This document shows positions 1 through 6,357 of a stretch of DNA of 6,860 nt, piece by piece. Origin of the DNA: Verrucomicrobiota bacterium (lineage in GTDB: Bacteria > Verrucomicrobiota > Verrucomicrobiia > Opitutales > Opitutaceae); contig JAUPWC010000310.1 in the NCBI GenBank assembly GCA_030916665.1, positions 1 to 6,860 on the forward strand, in the 5' to 3' direction. The position numbers and the translations under genes were made by a program. The notes below the pieces were generated by a model. The model worked only from the letters and a program-made list of their open reading frames with translations, searched no databases and was not told the origin of the DNA. Numbering within the stretch: the stretch's first letter is position 1; the number at the start of each line of letters is the position of its first letter.

Positions 1-830
1 AGGAAGCCATGCGCACCAAACCGCGCTGGCTGCGCGACCAGCGCAACAGCTGGCACGGAGCGGATTTCCCCTACCACAGCGAGCTCGACATCGACGCCTA
101 CTACAAGGCCTACTGCGAGACACTGTTTGCCGTCGACGACAGCGTCGGCCGCGTGCTCAAGCAGCTCGAGGACATGGGCGTCGCGGACAACACGCTCGTG
201 GTCTACATGGGGGACAACGGCTTCATGTTCGGCGAGCACGGTCTGATCGACAAGCGCGTCGCCTACGAGCCGTCCATCCGGGTGCCGATGCTCATGCGTT
301 GTCCGTCGCTCATCAAGGGCGGCTCGACGGTCAAGGAAGTCGTGGCCAACATTGACATCGCCCCGACGGTCATGGAACTGATGGGGCTCAAGCCGCCGGC
401 GCACTTTGACGGGCGCAGCCTCGTGCCGCTGCTCCGCGGAGAGGACCCGGCCTGGCGCGAATACTTCCTCTACGTTTATTATTGGGAGCGCAACTTTCCG
501 CAATCGCCCACCGTCTTCGCGCTGCGCGGAGACCGCTACAAATACATCACCTACTACGGCCTGTGGGACGCGGACGAATTCTACGACCTCCAGGAGGATC
601 CCGACGAGCTGCACAACCTGCGCTACCGGCCCGAGCACGCCCGGCGGGTGACCGACATGCAGAAGCAGCTTTATGCGATGATGGACGACCTCGGGGGCAT
701 GGAGATTCCGCTCAACGCCCCGGCCGGCAAGTTCAACAACCTGCGCTACCGCAGCCGTGGCGGCCAGGAGGCGGCGGATTTCCCCGACGCCCTCGTCGTG
801 GACGAGCCCATCAACACCAAGGCCAATTGA
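1..830 (+). CDS. Sulfatase, C-terminal half (5' end outside window)
   Basis: This is the C-terminal half of a type I (formylglycine-dependent) sulfatase, which hydrolyses sulfate esters, here probably on a sulfated polysaccharide. The frame is open to the left edge (first whole codon at 3), giving 275 visible residues. The ATG at 9 falls inside the family's conserved core, so it is not the start. Visible family marks are a YYKAYCETLFAVDDSVGRVL helix, the GDNG motif at 210-221 (Asp and Asn are metal ligands in this family), and the GEHG..DKR segment at 234-257 with conserved His and Lys. These are followed by IRVPMLMR and the C-terminal EFYDLQEDPDELHNL element typical of the sulfatase C-terminal subdomain. 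The CxPSR/CxAxR site that becomes formylglycine, and any signal peptide, must lie upstream. The stop overlaps the TTG start of the xylanase gene, which suggests one transcript. The exact substrate cannot be read from this half. Confidence 0.93.
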   Translation, partial: EAMRTKPRWLRDQRNSWHGADFPYHSELDIDAYYKAYCETLFAVDDSVGRVLKQLEDMGVADNTLVVYMGDNGFMFGEHGLIDKRVAYEPSIRVPMLMRCPSLIKGGSTVKEVVANIDIAPTVMELMGLKPPAHFDGRSLVPLLRGEDPAWREYFLYVYYWERNFPQSPTVFALRGDRYKYITYYGLWDADEFYDLQEDPDELHNLRYRPEHARRVTDMQKQLYAMMDDLGGMEIPLNAPAGKFNNLRYRSRGGQEAADFPDALVVDEPINTKAN

Positions 831-1921
831 ACCCCGGGGCATGCCTTGGGCGGACCATCGCGGCGTGCGCGGGCCTGCTGGCCGGCGCAGTCGGGCGAGG
901 CGCGGTCGAGGGCCCGCCCGCCCTGCGCGAACTCGCGGCGACCCGCGGCCTGCGGGTCGGCACCGCCGTTAAGGCCGCCGCCCTCGACGAGGCCGTCTAT
1001 CGCGACACCCTGCTCCGGAACTTCGCGATCGTGACGCCCGAAAACGAGCTGAAGATGAAGCCGGTCCGGCCGGCGCGCGACCGCTTCGAGTTCGCCGCCG
1101 CCGACCGGATCGTGGACTTTGCGCAACAACATGGCCTGCGCGTGCGCGGCCACACGCTGTGCTGGGCGGCCGACGACCACCAGCCCGCCTGGCTCCTGCA
1201 GCAGGCGGCCACCCCCGCGGTCGCCCAGGATCTCCTGCGCGAGCATATCTTCACGGTTATGCAGCGTTACCACGGCCGGGTGCGGGACTGGGACGTGGTC
1301 AACGAGTCGATCGCCAACAGCAACCAGCCGGGGGCGTCGCCCTACGTGGATGGCTACTGGCTGCGCGCGCTGGGCGAGGATTACATCGCGCTCGCCTTCC
1401 GGCTCGCCCGCGAGGCCGATCCCGCCGCCCGGCTCTTCTACAATGACTATGATCACGGCCGCGCGCTGGGACCGAAGTCCGACCGCATCTTTGCCCTGCT
1501 GCAACGGCTCAAGGCCGCGGGCGTGCCGCTCGACGGCGTGGGCCTGCAGCTGCACTGTTCGATCAAGGATCCGCCGAAACGGGCCGAACTCGTCGCCAAT
1601 TTCCGGCGTCTGGCGGATCTCGGCCTCGTCGTGCAGGTCACCGAGCTCGATGTCGAAACGATGACGGGTTCCGGCACGCCGGAGGAGCGGCTGGCGCAAC
1701 AGGCGCAGGTCTACCGCGACGTCTTCGCGGCTGCGCTCGAGGCGAAGATCGAGGCCGTTGTGACCTGGGGCTTCACGGACAAGTTCCGCCACACCGCGCT
1801 GCTCCGGCGCAAGAATTTGCCGCCCGAACTCGACACCCCGATGTGGCTGTTTGACGCGGCCTACGATCCCAAGCCCGCCTTTGACGCCGTGACGCACTTG
1901 CTGAGGGAACCGGCTCCCTAG
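827..1921 (+). CDS. GH10 endo-beta-1,4-xylanase-like glycoside hydrolase
   Basis: This is a secreted or periplasmic family GH10 enzyme of 364 residues, expected to cleave beta-1,4-xylan or a related backbone with retention. The TTG at 827 is chosen because no in-frame ATG, GTG or TTG lies between it and the catalytic domain. It also gives a plausible signal peptide (about residues 1-28, hydrophobic stretch TIAACAGLLAGAVG), and it overlaps the sulfatase stop (TTGA). A weak AAGG at 819-822 precedes it. Visible GH10 marks are ENELK (72-76), VRGHTLCW (to W113), WDVVNE with acid/base E160 and N159, YNDYD, GLQLHC with Q241 and H243, VTELDVE with nucleophile E273, and WGFTDK (W314). The usual His after the Trp at the minus-1 subsite is Ala114, and the loop to PAW is about two residues longer; His118 may take its place. 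There is one domain and no carbohydrate-binding module. The family call is firm; xylan as substrate is inferred. Confidence 0.93.
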   Translation: MNPGACLGRTIAACAGLLAGAVGRGAVEGPPALRELAATRGLRVGTAVKAAALDEAVYRDTLLRNFAIVTPENELKMKPVRPARDRFEFAAADRIVDFAQQHGLRVRGHTLCWAADDHQPAWLLQQAATPAVAQDLLREHIFTVMQRYHGRVRDWDVVNESIANSNQPGASPYVDGYWLRALGEDYIALAFRLAREADPAARLFYNDYDHGRALGPKSDRIFALLQRLKAAGVPLDGVGLQLHCSIKDPPKRAELVANFRRLADLGLVVQVTELDVETMTGSGTPEERLAQQAQVYRDVFAAALEAKIEAVVTWGFTDKFRHTALLRRKNLPPELDTPMWLFDAAYDPKPAFDAVTHLLREPAP

Positions 1922-1927
1922 ATGGGG

Positions 1928-1947
1928 CGGGCCTCGCCCGTTCGGGC
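1928..1947. repeat. Three alternating 5-bp inverted segments after the xylanase gene
   Basis: Seven bases past the xylanase stop the sequence reads CGGGC (1928-1932), GCCCG (1936-1940), CGGGC (1943-1947). The middle segment can pair with either neighbour, so two mutually exclusive short hairpins are possible. No T-run follows, so this is not a standard intrinsic terminator. It could be a weak stop or an mRNA-processing boundary between the xylanase and symporter genes, or only a product of high GC. Confidence 0.3.
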
Positions 1948-2002
1948 AATAGGCAAGTGGGCAAACAATCTCTAAGCTGCCCGGCTCCAACCCCCTTCTC
2001 CC

Positions 2003-3733
2003 TTGCTCCTTCTCGAAGTCCTCCTCTTCACCGTCGCCGTGGTCGGCGTCATCTGGCTCGGTATCAAAAAGAGCGGCCAGGATGCCGCCGCCGGCGAAAA
2101 TGCCGCCGACTACTTTCTCGCGGGCCGTGGGCTGACCTGGTGGCTGGTGGGCTTTTCGCTCATCGCGGCCAACATCTCCACCGAGCAATTTGTCGGCATG
2201 TCGGGCGCGGCGGCGGACTGGCTGGGCCTGGCGATTGCCTCCTACGAGTGGATGGCGGCGATCACGCTGGTCATCGTGGGTTTTTGGTTCCTCCCCCGGT
2301 TTTTGCGGGCGGGACTTTATACCATCCCGGAGTTTCTGGAACACCGCTTCGGCACCGTGGCCCGGCTCACCATGGCGATCCCCGCGCTCTGCACGCTGGT
2401 CTTCGTGGCCACTTCGTCGGTCATCTATTCCGGCGCCAAGTTCGTCTCGGCCTATTACCACACGGTGCCGGTGCTGAGCAGCCTTACCGCCGTCTGCTGG
2501 CTGATCGCGCTGTTTGCGGCGGTCTACGTCTTTGTCGGCGGATTGCGCGCCTGCGCCTGGACCGACCTGGTGTGGGGGTCCGGTCTCATTTTGGGCGGTG
2601 CGGTGGTGATGGTGCTGGCCTTTGCGCGTCTCGGGGAGGTGCCGGCGGAGCAACTCATCCTCACCAAGGTCCAGAATTCCTCCGCCACGGTTGAGGACCT
2701 GCGTTCCGCCGGGGCCTGGGATCGGTTCCTGCTGCTCAACGATGGCAGGGCGGGCGAAGCCGCGGTGCGCGAAGGAGCCAATCTCTCGGGAGGCAAGCTC
2801 CACATGGTCCGCCCGGTCTCGGACCAGGCCCTGCCGTGGACGGCGCTGCTGATCGGTCTCTGGATTCCGAATTTTTTCTACTGGGGGCTCAACCAGTATA
2901 TTGTGCAGCGCACGCTGGGTTCCAAATCTCTCGCCGAGGGCCAGAAGGGCATCGTGTTCGCCGCCGCCCTGAAGCTCATCGTGCCCTTCATCGTCGTGAT
3001 TCCCGGCATCCTCGCCTTCAACCTCTTCAGCGCCGACCTCGCCCGGCCCGGTGGCGGCTATGATTACGACAATGCCTTTCCGGTGCTCGTGCGCAATCTG
3101 GTGCAGCCCTATCCGCTGATCTCCTGGTTCGTGCTGGCGGCGTTGGCCGGCGCGGTCATCAGCTCGCTGGCCTCGATGCTCAATTCGGCCTCGACCATCG
3201 CCACGATCGACCTCTACCAGAAGTTCACCGGTGAGAAATCGGAGGCACGGTTGGTGCGGGCCGGCAAGTTCTTCGTCGTTCTTTTTGTCGTGTTGGCGGC
3301 GCTGCTGGCCCCGAAGCTGGAATCGTTCGGCGGCATCTTCGCCTACATCCAGGAATTTCAGGGCTTCATTTCCCCGGGCATTCTCGCGGTGTTCGTCTTC
3401 GGTTTCTTCTCGCCCCGCACCCCGCGTTACTTCGGCTGGTTGGGCATCGTGGTGAACGCCGCCGCCTATGCCGCGTTCAAGTGGGTGCTCGGGCCCGCGT
3501 TGGTCGCCCGCGGGTGGTGGTTCTCCGGTGAGATGGCGTTTCTGGACCGCATGGCGCTGTGTTTCTTCCTCGTGGTGGCGGTGGGCGTTGCCGTCACCCG
3601 CCTGCATCCCCTGGTCACTCCCGTGGTGCTGCCGGTGAACGACAAGATCTCGCTGGAAGGCTCGCCCGGCGCGAAAGTGGCCGGCGCCTTGGTCTGCGTC
3701 GCGACCGTCGCGCTCTATTTCTGGTTCTGGTGA
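2003..3733 (+). CDS. Sodium:sugar symporter, SSS family (vSGLT-like)
   Basis: This is an inner-membrane sodium/solute symporter (TC 2.A.21) of 576 residues with about 14 hydrophobic segments, predicted to import a monosaccharide with sodium. It resembles the Vibrio galactose transporter vSGLT strongly: AANIST-EQFVGMSG (56-68), IASYEW (78-83), TIPEFLEHRF (107-116), WGLNQYIVQR (294-303), ALKLIVPF (322-329), ISSLASMLNSAST (386-398) and IQEFQGFISPG (449-459). Residues matching the vSGLT sugar site as I recall it are all present: Q62, E82, N297, Y299 or its neighbour, K324 and Q453. S387/S388 fit the Na2 sodium site. An unusually long hydrophilic loop (about 211-275) separates two membrane segments before LLIGLWIPN. 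An in-frame TAA at 1973-1975 and the lack of other start codons force the start to TTG 2003. It sits in a pyrimidine-rich tract without a Shine-Dalgarno sequence. It lies 81 bases after the xylanase gene and probably takes up sugar that the xylanase releases. Confidence 0.93.
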   Translation: MLLLEVLLFTVAVVGVIWLGIKKSGQDAAAGENAADYFLAGRGLTWWLVGFSLIAANISTEQFVGMSGAAADWLGLAIASYEWMAAITLVIVGFWFLPRFLRAGLYTIPEFLEHRFGTVARLTMAIPALCTLVFVATSSVIYSGAKFVSAYYHTVPVLSSLTAVCWLIALFAAVYVFVGGLRACAWTDLVWGSGLILGGAVVMVLAFARLGEVPAEQLILTKVQNSSATVEDLRSAGAWDRFLLLNDGRAGEAAVREGANLSGGKLHMVRPVSDQALPWTALLIGLWIPNFFYWGLNQYIVQRTLGSKSLAEGQKGIVFAAALKLIVPFIVVIPGILAFNLFSADLARPGGGYDYDNAFPVLVRNLVQPYPLISWFVLAALAGAVISSLASMLNSASTIATIDLYQKFTGEKSEARLVRAGKFFVVLFVVLAALLAPKLESFGGIFAYIQEFQGFISPGILAVFVFGFFSPRTPRYFGWLGIVVNAAAYAAFKWVLGPALVARGWWFSGEMAFLDRMALCFFLVVAVGVAVTRLHPLVTPVVLPVNDKISLEGSPGAKVAGALVCVATVALYFWFW

Positions 3734-3742
3734 AATCCGCCT

Positions 3743-3766
3743 CGCCGCCGAATTGTGGTGGCGGCG
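3743..3766. repeat. GC-only 7-bp inverted repeat between symporter and cytochrome genes
   Basis: CGCCGCC at 3743-3749 and GGCGGCG at 3760-3766 are perfect reverse complements separated by 10 bases, starting ten bases after the symporter stop. A transcript could fold this into a stable hairpin. No T-run follows, so it is not a classical rho-independent terminator. It could lower read-through or protect the upstream message. The alternative GTG start of the cytochrome (3755) would lie in the loop, which argues for one of the ATG starts downstream. Confidence 0.4.
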
Positions 3767-3784
3767 GTCGCTGAGCCGGGTTTC

Positions 3785-5971
3785 ATGGGTCCGATGGCTT
3801 TTTCTGCCGTGCTTTCCCGTCTTCGCTATGGGTTCTTCCTCCTGTTGATGCCCGCGATGGTGGCCGGCCTCTTTCTCGCGTGTCGCCGGGCGGTGGAGGC
3901 ACCGATAGACCGTCTCCGTGTGGAACAGGCGGTGGCCCAGGTCTCGGGCTCGTGCCGGGAATGCCATGCGGAGATCCACGCCGCGTGGGCCCCGACCGAT
4001 CACGCCCGAGCCAACCGGCCGGTGGATCCGGGGGCGGATGCCAGCGCACTCGCCGGATTCGCCGCCGTGGCGCCCGGAGTGGCTCGTCCGGAATTCGTGC
4101 TCGGGCAGAAACCTTCCTGGCAGCCGCTGGTGCCGGCGCCGGGCGGGCGTTGGCAACCGCACGAGCTGGCCTTCGACCCGGTGAAGCGCGAGTTTTTCAA
4201 CGTCTTCGGCGCCGAGAACCGCCGCCCGGGCGAATGGGGGCACTGGACCGGCCGGGGTATGAATTGGAATTCCATGTGTGCGCAATGCCACATGACCGGC
4301 TACCAACCCCGCTACAACCCGGCCACCGACGCCTATGCCTCCACCTGGGTTGAGCACGGCGTCGGGTGCATCCAGTGCCATGGCCCCACCGCGCCGGGCC
4401 ACGGGGACAAGCTCAAGCCGGCGGTAGCCGGGCCCAAGCCGCCGTTCCATGGCGACCGTGCCAGGATGATGCAAACCTGCGCCCCGTGCCATGCGCGGAA
4501 CGAGAAACTCACCGAGGATTTCCAGCCCGGAAACAATTATCATGACCACTACCGGGTGACCCTGCCGGGCGAACCGGGCGTCTTTTACCCGGACGGCCAG
4601 CAGCTGGACGAGGACTTCAACTGGACCTCCGTGCTCCTCAGCCGCATGGGCCACGCGGGCGTCTCCTGCCTCGACTGTCATGATCCGCACACGACGAAGA
4701 CAATCCTGCCGACGACGGACAACCAGTTGTGCCAGCAGTGCCATGCTGCCCCGGGGCGGATGATGCCCGGCGGTGTCCGGGCCACCCCCATCGTTCCACT
4801 GGAGCATTCGCGGCATGAGGCCGGAAGTGTCGGCAACAGCTGTGTGGCCTGCCACATGCCGACGACGACTTACATGCAGCGCTCGCCGCGACATGACCAC
4901 GGCTGGCTCAAGCCGGACCCGCTGCTGACGAAGGAACTCGGCATTCCGAACGCTTGCAGCAAGTGCCACGAAAAGGAGGGCCTGGATTGGGTTATTGCCA
5001 AGGCCGACGAATGGTATGGCCCCAAGCTCGATTCCCGTCAACGCGGGCGGGCGCGGGCTGTCGCCGCAGCACAGGCGGGCGCCCCAGAGGCGGCCGGCCG
5101 GTTATTGGAACTGCTGCGTGACGAGGATATCCCGGCGTGGCGGGCGACCTATCTGTCGCTGTTGCCCGGCCTGACGGAAATCCCGTCAGCGATTCCGGTG
5201 GTGGAGACGGCCTTGCGCGCGGGTGACCCGATGGAGCGCGCCGCCGCGGCCCGGTTGCTTGCCGGCAGCGCGGAGGCATCACGCCTGCTTAGGCCGTTGT
5301 TGTCCGATCCTGTTCGGTTGGTGCGACTCGATGCCGCCTGGGCGCTATCGAACGAACTGGCTCCCGATTCGAGCAACCGGCGTGAATTGGATGCCTATCT
5401 GGCCCTCGCGCTCGATCAGCCAGCCGGTCGCCTGCGGCTCGGGCAGGATATGGCGAACCGCCGGGATCTGGCCGGCGCGGAGCGGGAGATGACCCTGGCC
5501 ATGGAATGGGATCCGTTTTCGCTCGGTATCCGCGAAACTCGGGCGGCGGTCCTGGTGGGCTTGGGCCGGATGGCCGAAGCCGCCGCCACTTACTATCGGG
5601 CGGCGGAGCTGGCGGCGCCCAAGACTTCGGCCCCGTTGGCGTTGCGGGCCGGTCTTGCCTACGCCGAGGCCGGCCGACTGGTAGAGGCCGAAAATTCCTT
5701 CCGGCTGGCAGTGCAACGGGATGCTTCTTTCCACCGCGCCTGGTATAACCTCGGCCTGTTGCTGGCCCAGCGCGAGCGATTGCCCGAAGCCATCACGGCG
5801 TTGCAAAACGCGGAGCAACAGGGACCGGCCGTCGCGGACTACCCCTATGCGCTGGCCACGGTGTTGCTCCGGAATCATGATCGAGACGGGGCGCGGGCGG
5901 CGGCCGGGCGGGCGTTACAGCTCAACGCCGGCCACGCCGGCGCCGAGCAAATCTTGCGGTCATTGCGCTAA
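3785..5971 (+). CDS. Octaheme cytochrome c with HEAT-like and TPR repeats
   Basis: This is a large exported c-type cytochrome with eight CXXCH heme-binding motifs, likely working in periplasmic or outer-surface electron transfer. Counting from the earliest possible start (GTG 3755, 738 residues), the motifs are at 67, 175, 205, 242, 305, 326, 363 and 401. Many other histidines (such as 83, 136, 163, 232, 263, 265, 300, 351, 354, 380, 382) could be distal ligands. Motif 7 continues as ACHMPTTTYM..SPRHDHGW, and motif 8 sits in NACSKCHEKEGLDWV, a signature of TPR-fused multiheme cytochromes of Planctomycetes, Verrucomicrobia and Acidobacteria. Residues 430-545 look like HEAT-type helical pairs and 555-730 hold about five TPR units. 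A single hydrophobic segment (27-43) ends in LFLAC, a poor lipobox, so it may be a signal peptide, an anchor or a lipoprotein signal. I prefer ATG 3785 (728 residues), with ATG 3794 also possible; neither has a clear ribosome site. The substrate or partner is unknown. Confidence 0.9.
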   Translation: MGPMAFSAVLSRLRYGFFLLLMPAMVAGLFLACRRAVEAPIDRLRVEQAVAQVSGSCRECHAEIHAAWAPTDHARANRPVDPGADASALAGFAAVAPGVARPEFVLGQKPSWQPLVPAPGGRWQPHELAFDPVKREFFNVFGAENRRPGEWGHWTGRGMNWNSMCAQCHMTGYQPRYNPATDAYASTWVEHGVGCIQCHGPTAPGHGDKLKPAVAGPKPPFHGDRARMMQTCAPCHARNEKLTEDFQPGNNYHDHYRVTLPGEPGVFYPDGQQLDEDFNWTSVLLSRMGHAGVSCLDCHDPHTTKTILPTTDNQLCQQCHAAPGRMMPGGVRATPIVPLEHSRHEAGSVGNSCVACHMPTTTYMQRSPRHDHGWLKPDPLLTKELGIPNACSKCHEKEGLDWVIAKADEWYGPKLDSRQRGRARAVAAAQAGAPEAAGRLLELLRDEDIPAWRATYLSLLPGLTEIPSAIPVVETALRAGDPMERAAAARLLAGSAEASRLLRPLLSDPVRLVRLDAAWALSNELAPDSSNRRELDAYLALALDQPAGRLRLGQDMANRRDLAGAEREMTLAMEWDPFSLGIRETRAAVLVGLGRMAEAAATYYRAAELAAPKTSAPLALRAGLAYAEAGRLVEAENSFRLAVQRDASFHRAWYNLGLLLAQRERLPEAITALQNAEQQGPAVADYPYALATVLLRNHDRDGARAAAGRALQLNAGHAGAEQILRSLR

Positions 5972-5982
5972 CTCATGGAGTT
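5970..5982. repeat. Small inverted repeat between convergent cytochrome and ssrA genes
   Basis: AACTC (5970-5974) and GAGTT (5978-5982) flank ATG, giving a 5-bp stem with a 3-base loop that begins in the cytochrome stop codon. The cytochrome gene and ssrA converge here with only 34 bases between them, so a shared terminator would be expected. The stem is short and no T-run follows on either strand, so terminator function is doubtful. Confidence 0.2.
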
Positions 5983-6005
5983 TGAAAACATGGCCCAGCT
6001 AGAAT

Positions 6006-6357
6006 TGGTGGAGGTGAGGGGAGTTGAACCCCTGTGCCCCGGGCCTTCGCGCACGGCATCTACCTTTATAGCGTTGGTTTGATCTCGCCGACCGGGGCGC
6101 TTCAACGCGCGCTCCCCGGCCGGCCAACCGTGGTTGAAGATACGGCGGCGAGGTCACGATGGCCCTCACCGCTATTCCTGCTGTCGTCGTTCTCAGCCCC
6201 TAGCAGGAGTCAGAGTGAGAACGTGGCGGGCATTAAGCCGCCATGAGCATTTCTTCGTTGTTGCCGTTTGTTTTTTCGAGGGTGGATTAAAGAGAGTCCC
6301 CCGACTCTCCAAAGGCAGCCGCGCACTCCAACCAAGGGTCGAATCCGGAACACCCCC
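6006..6357 (-). ncRNA. ssrA: Transfer-messenger RNA (tmRNA), one-piece
   Basis: This is a complete tmRNA of about 352 bases, which rescues stalled ribosomes together with SmpB and tags the unfinished protein for proteolysis. Read on the minus strand, the 5' end is GGGGGTG followed by TTCCGGATTCGAC (6357 down to 6338). The 3' end is CACCTCC plus ACCA (6016 down to 6006). These ends form a 7-bp acceptor stem with one G-U pair. The T arm is AGGGG-TTCAACT-CCCCT (6033 to 6017). CCA is encoded. A hairpin GAGAGTC-GGGG-GACTCTC (6309 to 6292) sits just before the tag, in the place of pseudoknot 1. An 8-bp stem CGTTCTCA/TGAGAACG (6188-6195 with 6216-6223) lies just after the tag stop, in the place of helix 5. 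There is no sign of a permuted two-piece form. The gene converges with the cytochrome gene. Confidence 0.95.
6233..6277 (-). other. ssrA: tmRNA tag-peptide reading frame
   Basis: Within the tmRNA, the minus strand from 6277 to 6233 reads GAA AAA ACA AAC GGC AAC AAC GAA GAA ATG CTC ATG GCG GCT TAA, encoding EKTNGNNEEMLMAA and a stop. The acidic and Asn-rich body with a small hydrophobic end and terminal Ala-Ala is the normal pattern of a proteolysis tag. The resume codon is not fixed by sequence alone: GAA at 6277 is my choice because the codons before it (TCC ACC CTC, with TAA before them) fall where spacer and pseudoknot are expected. The end LMAA differs from the common ALAA. Confidence 0.75.

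Noticed and set aside
9..11. ATG at 9 as the true start of the sulfatase gene
   Set aside because: The preceding codons are open and the protein begins in the middle of the sulfatase fold, with the formylglycine site missing; the gene is cut by the window edge rather than truncated.
482..826. N-terminal extension of the xylanase frame back into the sulfatase gene
   Set aside because: The extension is Arg/Ala/Pro-rich shadow sequence of the sulfatase, while the TTG at 827 gives a normal signal peptide.
1928..1947. Rho-independent terminator after the xylanase gene
   Set aside because: The stems are only 5 bp, overlap one another and lack a T-run.
746..5041. Minus-strand open frame of 1,431 codons as a giant gene
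   Set aside because: It is exactly codon-aligned with three well-supported plus-strand genes, is rich in Arg, Gly, His and Glu runs typical of GC-rich antisense translation, and shows no domain.
6006..6033. Minus-strand tRNA gene suggested by the T arm and CCA end
   Set aside because: No anticodon arm is found nearby; the partner of the acceptor stem lies about 340 bases away with the GGATTCGAC motif, so this is tmRNA.
5972..6033. Integration site of a genomic island at the tmRNA 3' end
   Set aside because: The 3' end of ssrA is a common attachment site, but no integrase, no repeated copy of the T-arm sequence and no compositional break are seen in the window.
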